From Adiantum capillus-veneris (lineage: Eukaryota; Streptophyta; Polypodiopsida; Polypodiales; Pteridaceae): 60,000 nucleotides of DNA. This document shows, piece by piece, positions 1-13,147 of this stretch (within the stretch, counting starts at the first letter, position 1; each line of letters starts with the position of its first letter). A program made the position numbers and the translations under genes. The notes beneath the pieces were generated by a model. The model was not told where the DNA came from. It did no database searches and worked only from the letters and a program-made list of their open reading frames with translations. The stretch is from positions 81,292,338-81,352,337 of the forward strand of contig CM043953.1 in assembly GCA_014529385.2 (NCBI GenBank), read 5' to 3'.

Positions 1-617
1 TAGAGCCCTAGAGGTTCCCAGTGTGGGCGATTTTCCTTGAAAAGCAAAAAACCTAAGGCATACAAAATAAGCACACACATCATAATTGAATCAATGTGAA
101 AAGACTTTGGGGGGTCAAAGAAAAGGGAATAAGTCATGTGATGATTTCATGAGCAATTCCTTTTATCGTTACTACAAGGTCTTCTAGGTATAGCCTCTAG
201 TCAGCAGCCCTCGGACATGAAATACTTGGCTCTCACGATTAAACAACTTAATTGACCAGAGAAAATTGAGAAGCTTGCCCATGGTATTAATAGTTGACCT
301 CTAATGCCTTTCGACCATTAAATTAGCGACCCTAGACTTGTTTAGTTTTTGACCTTTACAACTACTTATACGTTTGATTATATTACAATTTAATGTTTTA
401 CTGCTAATAAATTGTTTTATATTCTTTTACCAATCAATTTGTGTGCCTACAACTACATATGCTTTTAATTATATATGAGAATGCAGTTACTATGCCAATT
501 CTGGTTGATTTTACAGTGATTGAAGAAGGCTAAGGACATTCAATCTCGGATTCTCTTCCACCTCGACAAACGGGCTTCATCTCAATAGCTTCCGAGGACG
601 GAATCTACATCAGGAAA

Positions 618-652
<35 letters not shown>
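618..652 (+). other. Polypurine tract expanded to a run of about 33 G
   Basis: The G run lies directly before the LTR start, where copies G-b and G-a share a purine tract that primes plus-strand DNA. In G-b the same site is only AGGGGGGCA. The long homopolymer is either a real expansion or a sequencing or assembly artefact. Confidence 0.7.
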
Positions 653-968
653 TGTTACCCTCACAGACACCCTATCACCTTCAATGGACACATATTATTT
701 ATTTGATTGATTCATGGACCGAGCTTGTCAGTCCAATAGGTGTGTAGGTGATCGCCGATGAGAGGGGCACCACCTATCTTATTTTTACAGGAGTTTTGCA
801 ACCATCTGCCCACTGAGGGCGCCCATGTGTGAATGGGTCAAACTCTTATAGAAGGCATTTGACCTAAAAATCCTCATTCTAGGAGGTGCAAGCTAAGAAG
901 TGCTCTTGCTCCATCTCTGTCTCGTTCTCCTTCGTGTGCTCATGGGTGTGTGTGTGTGTGTGTGTGCT

Positions 969-1033
<65 letters not shown>

Positions 1034-1222
1034 ATTGCGGCATTGGCTCCTTCTTCTTCGCAGCATAGAATCCTTCACAACGGAAGCATTGAGCGGTGAG
1101 TGACACACCATTGTTTCTTTGAGCTTGCTAGGACTGTATAGTTGTGTGCTTGCAGCCTTTCAAGGCTCGCACACAGTGCACATGCAAGTTCCTAGCCTCC
1201 GACACGTGCGACAAAGTGCACA
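653..1222 (+). repeat. 3' LTR of copy G-a
   Basis: The LTR begins TGTTACCC and ends GTGCACA, matching the ends of the G-b LTRs read on the other strand. It carries a (GT)n tract near 944-967 and an (AG)n tract near 973-1032 where G-b has much shorter CT and CA tracts. The next five bases, AGGAG, would be the target-site copy, but the partner lies outside the window. Confidence 0.85.
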
Positions 1223-1689
1223 AGGAGCTTGACAGTGAGTAAGCAGAGAAACATGCAGAGACTTGAGAGAGCCTAGAAATCGACCAAGCTACAAGCACAC
1301 AATTAGGCAAATCTGTGTCAAATTGTAGAGAACTAGGCATCAAGTAGCAAATCTTGGGATTTCAAGCTCATCAAGCAGCATTAGGAAAATGCCAACCCAA
1401 AATTGAGCATCTACAAGAAATCGAAGGTCTCGTGAAATTGAGCAAAGATTAAAGGAGAATCAATCTGTGGAAAATCAGATTTTGACACACAGATCAAGCA
1501 AGGAGATGGGGAGGGATGTAGAGCTAAGAAGCACATAAGTTGCAGCAAATTGAGCAAACACACATACACTAATAGTGAAATCAACAAAGAAAAGTTAAGC
1601 CAAAATTTAGCATTTTAAGTCTCGAAGGGTGTGTTCACACACACACAAGCTCGAATGCCGACAAGCGAGAGGGGAGAGGTTTCATGTGT

Positions 1690-1691
<2 letters not shown>

Positions 1692-1742
<51 letters not shown>

Positions 1743-1773
1743 TCTCGCTTTTTGGTCAAAGAGAGAGCTTGGG

Positions 1774-1829
<56 letters not shown>

Positions 1830-1830
1830 A
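1692..1830. repeat. Compound (CA)n and (CT)n microsatellites
   Basis: About 25 CA units run from 1692 to 1741 and about 27 CT units from 1777 to 1830. They are separated by a short unique piece (TTCTCGCTTTTTGGTCA, then GAGCTTGGGAGCTCTC) that recurs at 12834-12882, so the pair belongs to a dispersed repeat. Confidence 0.9.
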
Positions 1831-3127
1831 ACACCAACAAGCAAGAAGAGAGAGGTTTTTATGTGTAAAATAGAGTCTTACCACGCACCGAGCGAGTTTT
1901 TCCGAGCAAAGACAAACCCGAGCAAGTATTTGTACGCAATATAGTAAACTTTATCATCAACAAAATATTTATTGTTTGTTATATATTGATGCACTACAAC
2001 AAAAAGAGTTTTCAATGGATAGACTACCTCCTAAATTCCAAAAGATCAAAGTTTACTTTTACAAAAAGTAGCACAATACTTGAAAATATTATCTTCTGGC
2101 TCAATCTCTATTTATCTAACTGTAAGCTCCTCTGTTTTTACTCTTCTTTGGCTTGGATTTTTCTCACTTGGGCTTCACATGTTTGAGCATGTAGTAAGAT
2201 TGATAAACTAATAAGAGCTTTAGACCTTTACTTAATGCTCGTCATCCTATGTTTATTTTTGTAAGGTAAGTGCTCCCTTGTCTAATACTTTGGTTCTTGA
2301 TTGTCAATTATACTTGAGAGCATGTGAATCCTTCCTCCTCTTAGCCACATCAATTTGATAGCAATTTATTGCACCTCATTAGTTCATTTATACACCAATC
2401 ACCCCTTCCATGTCTCCTTGCCTTGCCCATAGTACAAGGTTGTGATTTTCATACAAGGGTACCCTTTTTAGACGACACATGTCCAACAAACACCATTTAT
2501 TATGAAAGACTTCTTTTGTTACAATATAATTATGTTTTTCTTTAATTGACTAATATATGCCTTTTTTAATCAATTTACAAAAACAACAATCAAAATTAAT
2601 AGAGTTCTATGCCTAAACTTTTTTAGAAAGACATCATCATAATTGAAATAAGTTAGTTGGAAACAAATAAAACATTGAGGATCTTTCTACCATACAATGT
2701 GACAACTTCAAAGCTTCAATTGAACTGCTTCTTTCACAAATATTGAAGATGCTGCTCCTTTCCATTTTGAATCATTGTTTCAAAAAATATGGCAGATGTG
2801 AGGAAGGCCATAGCATCCACCACACAATGAGCACATCATCGTCGGAATATGCTTTATATCTTTGGTCATGTGGAATATTCATGCTGCTACCAATTATAAG
2901 AGGCAAATTCGGATCCAATCTATGAAGATGAACACCATGCCATACCCTAAAAGGTGGTACTACAGCCTTCTTCAAATCTGGAACGATAGTTTCAACAAGA
3001 GGGAAGGTCACTGCAGTGACTTTGTATACTAATTTGTTTGCAACAAATTTAGGCTGTTCTGAGCTTGTGTTTGCTCGAGATAAGGTGGTATCCATCAGAA
3101 AGAACAATGCTAAGTGAGAGAAGATGC

Positions 3128-3129
<2 letters not shown>

Positions 3130-3172
<43 letters not shown>

Positions 3173-3427
3173 AAATGAGAAACAATATCACTATCATTGG
3201 CAAAAACTTCACTAGAAACCAGGCCTTAAGTGTATTTTTAAGGGCCAAATTTAAAAATTCCAAGCTAGTTTTGAGGGTGGTATTGAAGGAAACTGGCTAA
3301 ATTTGGAGGATTTTAGCGTAAAACTCGGTAAAAATCCTTTTTTTTGGTTAAGATATTCAATGTTGTTTTTTCCATTGGTTACTGCAAAAGGTTTGGGTGA
3401 ACACTTCCTTCTAGGATCCTCTCTCTC

Positions 3428-3477
<50 letters not shown>
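3130..3477. repeat. Two (CT)n microsatellites
   Basis: CT tracts occupy about 3130-3171 and 3419-3477 with unique DNA between them. The second has one CCC interruption. Confidence 0.9.
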
Positions 3478-3478
<1 letters not shown>

Positions 3479-3532
3479 GTCAAGAGGATAGAGGATCCTT
3501 GGAATACCATTATTTTTCAAGTCATAACCAAA

Positions 3533-4000
3533 ACTCCTATCAACTGTTTCAGTATTCAGACCTCCACTTACAATTTTAATTGGCCTGAATCTTCCAATCA
3601 TTCAAATTGTCTTGCTAGAAAGTGGATATGTACAGCATGCCTCCATCGATGCTGATGACTAGCTTGTCTTACAGATATGGCACATAAAAAAGAAGCTAAA
3701 CTATAAACTATCAAATAATGGCTCGACCAAAAACACCAGTCAATTGAGGATAGAGGATAGAGGATCCTTGGCTGTTTCAGTATTCAGACCTCCTATCAAC
3801 TGTTTCAGTATTCAGACCTCCACTTACAATTTTAATTGGCCTGAATCTTCCACTCATTCAAATTGTCTTGCTAGAGAGTGGATATGTACAGCATGCCTCC
3901 ATCGATGCTGATGACTAGCTTGTCTTACAGATATGGCACATAAAAAAGAAGCTAAACTATAAACTATCAAATAATGGCTCGACCAAAAACACCAGTCAAT
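3533..4000. repeat. Direct duplication of about 212 bp (3533-3744 and 3790-4000)
   Basis: The two copies differ at only about two positions (CCAATC versus CCACTC, TAGAAAG versus TAGAGAG). Both end in CACCAGTCAAT. The 45-bp spacer holds repeated GAGGATAGAGGATCC pieces also found just before the first copy at 3482. The near-identity indicates a recent local duplication beside the LINE fragment. Confidence 0.9.
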
Positions 4001-4395
4001 AGGAAGCATGTACATGTTTTTTTCCCCAATGCATTCCTCACAATTGCACCGGTATGATCAACACACTTTTGGAGGCACATTTGCTTCATAGAGCCAGGTA
4101 CGTCTATGGCAGTGAGTTTTTCGTACTGCATAACATATTTAACAAGCCAATCCAAGGCATTAGGTGAGATAGCATAGAGCAAAGGATAATGCGGGCACCC
4201 TTGTATTATGGATTTATGCAATGGAATAACATCTGTAAGAGTACCATTAATTGAAATTCTAGCTGACGCACTCCCAAAAAGAATGTAAAAAAGAATCTAT
4301 CCAAACCCATATCATATAGACTTTGAAGTATTCAAACTCCCATTCAATTCTATCACAGGCCTTCTCATACGCTCTGTGGCCGATTGTTTGTGAGA
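3967..4395 (-). pseudogene. Decayed LINE (L1-type) reverse transcriptase fragment
   Basis: Read on the minus strand from 4395, the translation gives AYEKACDRIEWEF, the LINE RT motif-A block (normally AYDR.EW). In another frame follow SINGTLTDVIPL and the block HKSIIQGCPHYPLLYAI, which corresponds to the NG..S...RQGCPLSP.LF region of plant L1 elements. Next comes QKCVDHT where the family has FADDT, so the catalytic pair reads D-H. The fragment has frame changes, no endonuclease and no 3' end. It overlaps the end of the 212-bp duplication. Dead fragment; the family call rests on motif order alone. Confidence 0.65.
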
Positions 4396-4865
4396 AGATC
4401 TTCTAGAAGAGATTTTTTTGTAATTTTGCAATGCAGTGATCAACATCATATTTAATAAGCAATGAATTATTTTGCTCTTCAAATGTTGTGTGCTGGTGCT
4501 AGTATTACTACTTGTAGTCAGCTGAAATATTGTCATCTGCAGGAATCATATCATAGTAGTGCAATCTGCTGCTCATGCCTCCTGCTTCTTCCCAATATCG
4601 GATGGCCAATTAGCTCTCATTTCCTAATTGCACCTCATGATTTACTACTTGACTTCCGTCGTCCAATGCTCGGTTGTATCATGCAGCCTTGTTGCTACAA
4701 TATGGGGGTATTGTACGTGCAAGTGCCAGCTTTGATCGCTCAACCCCAGACAATCTCAATCCGTCTTCTTGCCATCGATCGCGATCCTTCGTCTTGCCAT
4801 CGATCGAGATCTTGCCCCTAGTCTAGTGTGTGATTGTTCTGCATTTTGCATGAGTTGATGAATAG

Positions 4866-5305
4866 ATGAGCAAGAAAGTGCCCAAGGCCGAACTCAAATC
4901 CACTCCTGAGCCTGACCCCAAGCCCGAGCCTAGAGGTGGCGCTCAGATCCTCTATAGGGTCTCCTCCAGCCTGCTCCCATCTTGCAAACCTCGGAGACCA
5001 CAAGGCCTGATGCTCTCAAGCGAGTATGGGACTACATCAAGGCTCACAAGCTACAGAGTAGTACTGAGAAGTCGCAAATCTTATGTGATCCTCCCCTTAA
5101 GAAGGCATTTGGACTAGACAATGTTAGTGCTCAAGTACTTGAGTCCCCACTTGTCAGCAGATTTTTCTATCGATGCTATCAGGCTGTTGGCAATGCAGAC
5201 GAAAGAGGGCAAAGAAATAGAACGAGTAAACGTCAAATTGGACATGAGGGCAGAAAAGCTTATGATGGTTATAATCCTCAAGTAATTAAGCCAGCGGCTT
5301 CATGA
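4866..5305 (+). pseudogene. SWIB/MDM2-domain protein fragment, frameshifted
   Basis: From about 4990 one plus-strand frame reads SETTRPDALKRVWDYIKAHK, followed by LQSST, ILCDPPLKKAFGLD and a tail matching the end of the domain. This is the SWIB fold signature (sR.e..k.vWdYIK...LQ....k..I.CD..L...F). Plant SWIB proteins act in chromatin remodelling complexes or in organelle nucleoids. An upstream start at 4866 is in a different frame and gives a Pro/Lys/Glu-rich leader (KSTPEPDPKPEP). A frameshift lies near 4984, or a short intron is missed. The frame then runs to a stop at 5305 without known domains. Best reading: host-gene fragment or processed pseudogene. Confidence 0.55.
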
Positions 5306-5472
5306 GTGCAGCTAGCTGCTTGCACTTTTAGCAGAGTGTGTGAGGATATTGGCTTCAAATGTTGGTTCACCAGATCATTCTTGTGTAACATCATGATTTG
5401 CATACATGTAGGTGTCCTTTGATCTTTACAAATTTGCCTCCTCACTTGTGTCATGCAATAGCAGCTAGCTGG

Positions 5473-5769
<297 letters not shown>

Positions 5770-5848
5770 ACCTCCCACTTAAAGGCGACTGTGCCTTTAA
5801 GCAAGAGAACCTAGTCTAAAGACTACAAAAGGCGAGAGAAAACCGCTC

Positions 5849-6214
5849 TCAACCGATGCCCACTAGCTGGCTGTGATCGTGTGCATCCGGCTGTCCTGCT
5901 CCCGTGTAAGTCCATACACCACCAGACGTACCGCACACGTACTGCAAGTATGTACGCAATACCTGCATATCTCCCTCATGCACTATGCCATCATCAGTCA
6001 ACAAACGACTGACAACCCCAACTGCAAATGCTCCCACTACAGCTGCGATATTCGGTCTCAAGATCAGCATCTCATACATGAGACCACCAAATGCCGATGC
6101 AATGCTAGCGGGCCCTGCTAGCTCTACGGAGCATGCATCAACATATATATCCCTGGCAATAGGCATCTCTGATTGACAAGGCGTGTCAGCCACATGCATC
6201 TCCTGACTGTCCAC
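5849..6214 (-). CDS. Conserved unknown domain of element C
   Basis: This 121-codon frame lies where a copia element would carry integrase and RT, but shows none of their motifs. Its central part (SAFGGLMYEM, then VVGAFAVGVVSRLLTD and GDMQVL) is matched by the second C copy at 14920-15110 (SAFGHLMYDL, IVGAFVVGIVSRTMSD, GAMQII). Conservation in two diverged copies suggests it was once translated. The VVGAFAVGVV stretch is hydrophobic and could be a membrane or core helix. I do not recognise the family. Confidence 0.45.
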   Translation of the reverse strand: MDSQEMHVADTPCQSEMPIARDIYVDACSVELAGPASIASAFGGLMYEMLILRPNIAAVVGAFAVGVVSRLLTDDGIVHEGDMQVLRTYLQYVCGTSGGVWTYTGAGQPDAHDHSQLVGIG

Positions 6215-6479
6215 AAAAGACGCATCAACCTGTCGTGCAACCTCAGAGCAAACCAGCTGCTATAGGTGTCTGCTGGAAGCCATATCCTGCACAACTATAT
6301 CCCCATGCTCACTGTCGAGCATAGAAAGGAATGACTGCATAATCGCTGACATCTCAGCCTCCTCTGCAATCATCCACTGCAAACATGACCACTCAATCTA
6401 CTGTGACTCACTAGAGCAAGACCGCTCTACCTGTCTATCCTGCATAGAAGTATCTCGCACAACTGAGTCTCTGCTTTGC

Positions 6480-7010
6480 TCAGTCACTAGCAAACTCTGT
6501 CACCTCTCTGTGTGATTGCTCAAGTTGTGCCGCAACTGTGTGCACAACGAGCTCACTACTCTGCACTCCATGCAAAGCATCCTGCAACCCACAAGCAAAA
6601 GAGACTCGCCTGCTCTCTCGCTCTCTACCTGGCTGCGTGATCACAGAGACAGCACCGTCTCTTGCGTGATCCACATGCAATGGGTAACCTGTACCACTCC
6701 TGGCACCTCTCGCAATCACTAGCGAACCCAAATGCATCACAAAATCTCGCTCTCGTAGCGAAATCTGACATCCACAATCTCTAAGCTGACCAATCGAGAT
6801 CAAACTCACTGTCAAATCTGGTACATAGGGCACATGTCGTAACAAGTAAGATGCACCACTCGGTAATGACAGTCTCACATCTCCTACACCTGCTATCGCA
6901 TGCACCGATCCATCGGTCAAACGTACACTGCCAAGCATCCCGCTAGAATAGCTACAAAACCATGCACGATGCGGCGTGACATGAAACATACATCTACGTC
7001 TAGCAACCAC
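6480..7010 (-). pseudogene. Protease-like region of element C
   Basis: The frame reads FHVTPHRAWF, GSVRLTDGS, IAGVGDVRLSL, LRHVPYVPDLTVSLISIGQL, in the order seen in copia proteases (H.tP.r.WF, v..gdg, i.GiG.i, l.dV.yVPdl..nLiSvg.L). The catalytic block just upstream is split by a frameshift: QWLLDVDVC is in the gag frame, so the DSGAS motif reads DVDVC. The homologous block in the second copy (14610-14630) also lacks DSGA, so the site may have been altered before the copies diverged. Confidence 0.6.
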
Positions 7011-7596
7011 TGCGAAGGGAGTGCACTATCCACATGTATAGCATCTCGTGCATAGCTCGAGGTAAAAGTGACATCCCCGTCACTAGTATACTCCAACACT
7101 ACATGTGCCTCAACTGTCAAAGCAACTGAGTCCATGGCATCACTACATACATCTATGAGACTGCCATGTCTCCTACGATGTCGCATACGACGAAAACAGC
7201 GTCGTCTAACGTGTCCAGAATGACCACAATACCAACATGTCACCTGTCGACGTGCTCGTGAATGTACATGTCTCACACGAGTCCGTGATGACTCAGATCT
7301 ATCATACATATCATGTAATCTGCGCCAAAGTGCTCTCGAAGTAGTCTCATACATAACAAGAGCATATATAGATTCCGCAAGGTGCAAAGAGAGCGTAGAT
7401 AGTGCCATCTCCTCTAGCTCCTGCCACTGATCGTCAGACATGTTTGAAGGTCTACCTGCATCACCACTCAATGGTCGATGCAACCCTCGCTGTGTCAATG
7501 CATCAAGCATACACTCTCTCCATGCCGCAAAGTCTGACCCATCAAACACCCGCATCTGTGAGAGGTCACAATGTGATCGATCACCTGTCTCTGCCA
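6917..7596 (-). pseudogene. Copia-type Gag of element C
   Basis: The start at 7596 gives MAETGDRSHCDLSQMRVFDG. FDGSDFAAWRECMLDAL and the following helix-rich stretch match the copia Gag fold (F.G.nF..W...m...L; later W..L...Y). A CCHC zinc knuckle CWYCGHSGHVRRRC lies near 7197-7240. An arginine-rich tail RRMRHRRRHG follows. Gag coats element RNA and assembles particles in the cytoplasm. The frame runs into the protease region and is then broken by a frameshift near 6995. No separate pol follows. Confidence 0.65.
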
Positions 7597-7599
7597 TGA

Positions 7600-9227
7600 G
7601 CACAATGTAGCAAACTACAAAGCAAAACCACCTCACCAACAACACCTGGAAATTGTCTACAAATATGGCCAGAAACACAATGTAAAACCTGTGAGACACA
7701 CTCCAAAATGGAGCTCCCGCAATGTCAATACAAGCCTCGCATGCTCTAGTATCACACTGCAATCTGTGAGCTAATCACCAAGCCCACACTGTGCGGTATC
7801 GATGCATACACACGCACAAATCTCCCACCTGCAGAGAACACCGCACGCAAATGCTGAGTGCAACCCGCAATCTCTACCTAGATCGCATAAATGATGCGCA
7901 TAAAACTCCTGGGAAAATTTCGCCAGAGTTTCGACGCACAATGGCTATCAACACAAAATAACCATTGTCCTGCAAGCTCAATACAATGAGCAATCAATGC
8001 GCATCAAACTACACTCAATAAACATGCATAAGCTCTGCAAAACTATGGCAAACAATGCTCGAGATCACAAGACTCTCCCACCCGAGAGCAAACCACTGTC
8101 TCAAGCAAAGAAAGATACACAACTCCGCACTCTTGCGAGAGTGGATACAAAAAACACAAAACTGTGTACAAACTGACAAAACCCGTCAAAGTGAGAGTAA
8201 ACACTCGATCACAAACTATGGCGAGAATTTGGGAAAAATCCGACAGAATTTCCCCTCAAAACTGAGCAAAAAACTCAAGTACAATCTCTACCATAAACCA
8301 TAACACTACTCAATGCCAATGAGTAGAAATGCCAAAATGGCTCCACATTTTCACGTACAATGGCAATCCGCACTCAACGTACATCAACGGAGTGACCGCG
8401 CATAAGCAAGCGCCAAAACATTTGCAATCTGGAAACTTATTCAATGCGAAAACAATGCTCTCAAGAGAGCTCACCGGCACTTGAAAGTGCTCGTCAAAAT
8501 GCATGTATAATGGGCATCAACCATGCGCCATAACCATATGCAAACCATCCACAAAGACCATGAATCCAAGCACAAAATCACTGCCAAAGTATCCTGTGAA
8601 AACCGGTGAAAGAAGCTCCACCTGTGTGCTCCAAAAATCTGTGTCTCTCAAGAGACCGCTTCGGTGGTGTGTAAACGCCTCCGTACTTCGTTGCCCAAGT
8701 CTACCAAAAAACCCTCAAACCACAAGCTTAACACAACCTGCAATTGCATCTTCAGCTCAGAATTTATGCACTCAACTTCAAGCATCTCCCATGCTTCCAA
8801 AAGTGCATCAAACTCGCACACAATGCGACAACAGAAAATCTGGAATTTCTGTATACAGTCAGTCTAAGTTGAATATCAGCAAAACGGTGAGGAATTTGCA
8901 AAAAGTTTCTTCTGCAAAGTTGTAGACCACGTCGAAACAGATGGTATGCGGACAGAATTCTCAGATCTGCATTCTACAAGGAGAAAAATGAATCTGAAAA
9001 TAGTGCTGCTGCGCACATAGTTTTAGGGCAACACCTTCACTTACACACAGTCTTCCACACTCCTTTCTGAGCTTCCACAAGAGCATACATCACGCTCAAC
9101 TGAGCTCACAAGCTCCCATTGCATTCTCAGAGCAAGTCTTCTGCTTTCTTAATCTCTCTACCATCGAGAGAGAGCGAGCTATCGCCTCGAAGCTCTCAAA
9201 GCCGTCGTGCTCTCCGCGGTCACCATA
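7600..9227 (-). other. Untranslated leader of element C
   Basis: About 1.6 kb lie between the primer site and the Gag start. The long open frames on both strands share no motif with known proteins. The plus-strand composition is CA-rich with frequent AAAAC and TGCGCAT repeats. It probably holds packaging signals. Confidence 0.4.
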
Positions 9228-9239
9228 GCTCTGATACCA
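9228..9239 (-). other. Primer-binding site of element C (initiator tRNA-Met)
   Basis: The minus strand reads TGGTATCAGAGC, two bases inside the 5' LTR. It is the standard plant copia primer site. Confidence 0.9.
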
Positions 9240-9241
9240 AT

Positions 9242-9429
9242 TGAAGGGGATGGGGGAGCACCACAGACGGAGAGTGAGAGAGAGAGAGAAGGAGACACAC
9301 ACGATGTGGGTGGGGAGACTCAAAAGAGTGAGTAGCCCCCTATACACTTATGCTATGTATAAGGTATACAAGTCAGTGGGCGCCCGACTCTGGGCGGCCG
9401 GGCAAGGCACAGACACCTATACCCCAACA
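9242..9429 (-). repeat. 5' LTR of element C
   Basis: 188 bp, the unexpanded partner of 5473-5769, with a short GA tract interrupted by one T (AGAGTGAGAG). Confidence 0.9.
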
Positions 9430-9635
9430 ACTGGGTGGATGGGGCTGCCGGAGCTTCTCAGACTACATATTCTACATGGGAGCCACATTGACAAACAAGT
9501 GAGAGAAGCTTAGATTCCGCGAGGTCAGAAGTCTAATTATGATTGTATTTGTAAGCTAGTGAAGGAGCCAAATGCTGGCTATGCGAGGAATCATGGTGAC
9601 CTTCATAAAGCTGCTTATTGTCTCGCACATGTTCG

Positions 9636-9722
<87 letters not shown>

Positions 9723-9925
9723 TCACGATAAGCTGGACCCGACCTCCATGCACAGACACGCACACTTCATGTTTTGTTTGTTTCCCTCTAGACACCCTCC
9801 TCGTCCAGCTCGTATTTGAAAATTTGATGAGGCAAGCATTTCGGAATGATCGGCAGACAAACAGACACCTCCTTTGTCTCCCCCCCCCCCCCCCCCTTCC
9901 TTCTCTCTCTCTCTCTCTCTCTCAG
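9430..9925. repeat. Flanking DNA with (GA)n and CT tract
   Basis: After unique DNA with no recognised gene, a (GA)40 tract runs from about 9639 to 9718. A C run lies at 9881-9897 and a (CT)n tract at 9902-9923. The last forms the outer left arm of the palindrome that follows. Confidence 0.8.
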
Positions 9926-10129
<204 letters not shown>

Positions 10130-10310
10130 CTCAAAAGCTGCAGCTATGCGAATGTAGACTCTCGTCCGTTCAGCATATGCTTCGCCGAGGAAGGCATTGA
10201 ACGCGCGCTAATCATATCAGACAGAGCTCCTCTTTTACACACAAGCTGCGCCTTTGACTTCCACCTCTACACCTCCTCTGCTTTCCCATTTACCTGACTC
10301 CTGCACAAAC

Positions 10311-10428
10311 GTTCGCTTAATCCAGCGAATTTTCTCGAGGCCTTCTACAGTGATGCTTCCCAATCAGACGTCCGCTTAATCCAGCGAACTTTCTCGAGGC
10401 CTTCTACAGTGATGCTTCCCAATAGCCC
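10311..10428. repeat. Tandem duplication of a 59-bp unit
   Basis: CGCTTAATCCAGCGAA followed by TTTCTCGAGGCCTTCTACAG and a short tail occurs twice in succession with two or three differences. It lies just upstream of the candidate exon and could be promoter DNA. Confidence 0.9.
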
Positions 10429-10466
10429 TTAAGGGTGGCAGCTCCTCTTCCCCTTTCCCCTCTCTA

Positions 10467-10619
10467 ATGTTGTCTTCTCTTGTCAGACCAGCGTCTTCCA
10501 GGATCTCACGTTTGCCAGGTGCTATCGATCACTTCAACCGTTGCATGCAGCAAGAGTACAAGCTCTGTTTGTTTCAAGACTTAGCTTTGGATCACAGGAG
10601 ATTGTAGTTCCCATTCAAG
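10467..10619 (+). CDS. Possible first exon of a mitochondrial protein gene
   Basis: ATG after a pyrimidine-rich leader opens MLSSLVRPASSRISRLPG, which is rich in Arg, Ser and Leu without acidic residues, as in mitochondrial presequences. A second frame over the same stretch reads FARCYRSLQPLHAARVQALF, then SRLSFGSQEIVVPIQ, also presequence-like, and ends at AAG/GTGAGC, a good splice donor. The first frame stops at about 10609 before the donor, so one frameshift is needed to join them. The ending EIVVPIQ resembles the start of lipoyl domains in acyltransferase subunits, but no downstream exon was found. It may be a relic of a host gene, or chance. Confidence 0.25.
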
Positions 10620-10867
10620 GTGAGCCTCTTTGTGCGCTGATAGTTCTTTGATGAGATTACAAGGGCTCCCAGTTAGGTTTTGCAATATGTTTAACAAATT
10701 AAGACAATATGAGGCCCTCAATTACTTTTATTCTAAAATATGGAGAATCTTGGAGATTCTTTCTCTATCTTCTCTCATGTTTTTAGGAAAACTTAGGCGA
10801 CTCTTAGTCCACAACTGCATGGCAGTCCAAGTGTTTGGTGAATATCTTGCAATTGTACCAGTTGAGT

Positions 10868-10955
<88 letters not shown>
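10868..10955. repeat. (CT)44 microsatellite
   Basis: An uninterrupted CT tract of about 88 bp. Confidence 0.95.

Positions 10956-13147
<2,192 letters not shown>

Larger units (their letters stand above)
1..1222 (+). mobile_element. 3' end of family-G LTR retrotransposon (copy G-a)
   Basis: The stretch is the reverse complement of 19718-20950, so it is a second copy of the family-G element in opposite orientation. It contains about 650 bp of noncoding 3' internal DNA, a polypurine tract and a complete 3' LTR. The rest of the element lies off the left edge. No reading frame is visible in the internal part, matching the noncoding 3' region of copy G-b. Confidence 0.85.
1223..3532. other. Intergenic DNA without a recognisable gene
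   Basis: No convincing coding region was found. 1360-1620 is A-rich with many short repeats of the type AAATTGAGCA. 1940-2700 is AT-rich. On the minus strand a frame at 2772-3263 reads through a CT tract, and its lower half (about 105 residues after the tract) matches nothing I know. It is left as an unsupported open frame. Confidence 0.6.

Noticed and set aside
879-1111. Open frames of alternating Leu-Ser or Arg-Glu on both strands
   Set aside because: They are translations of CT/GA microsatellites and recur at every such tract; no coding evidence.
2772-3263. 163-codon minus-strand frame as a gene
   Set aside because: It runs through a CT tract, has no recognised domain and no supporting context.
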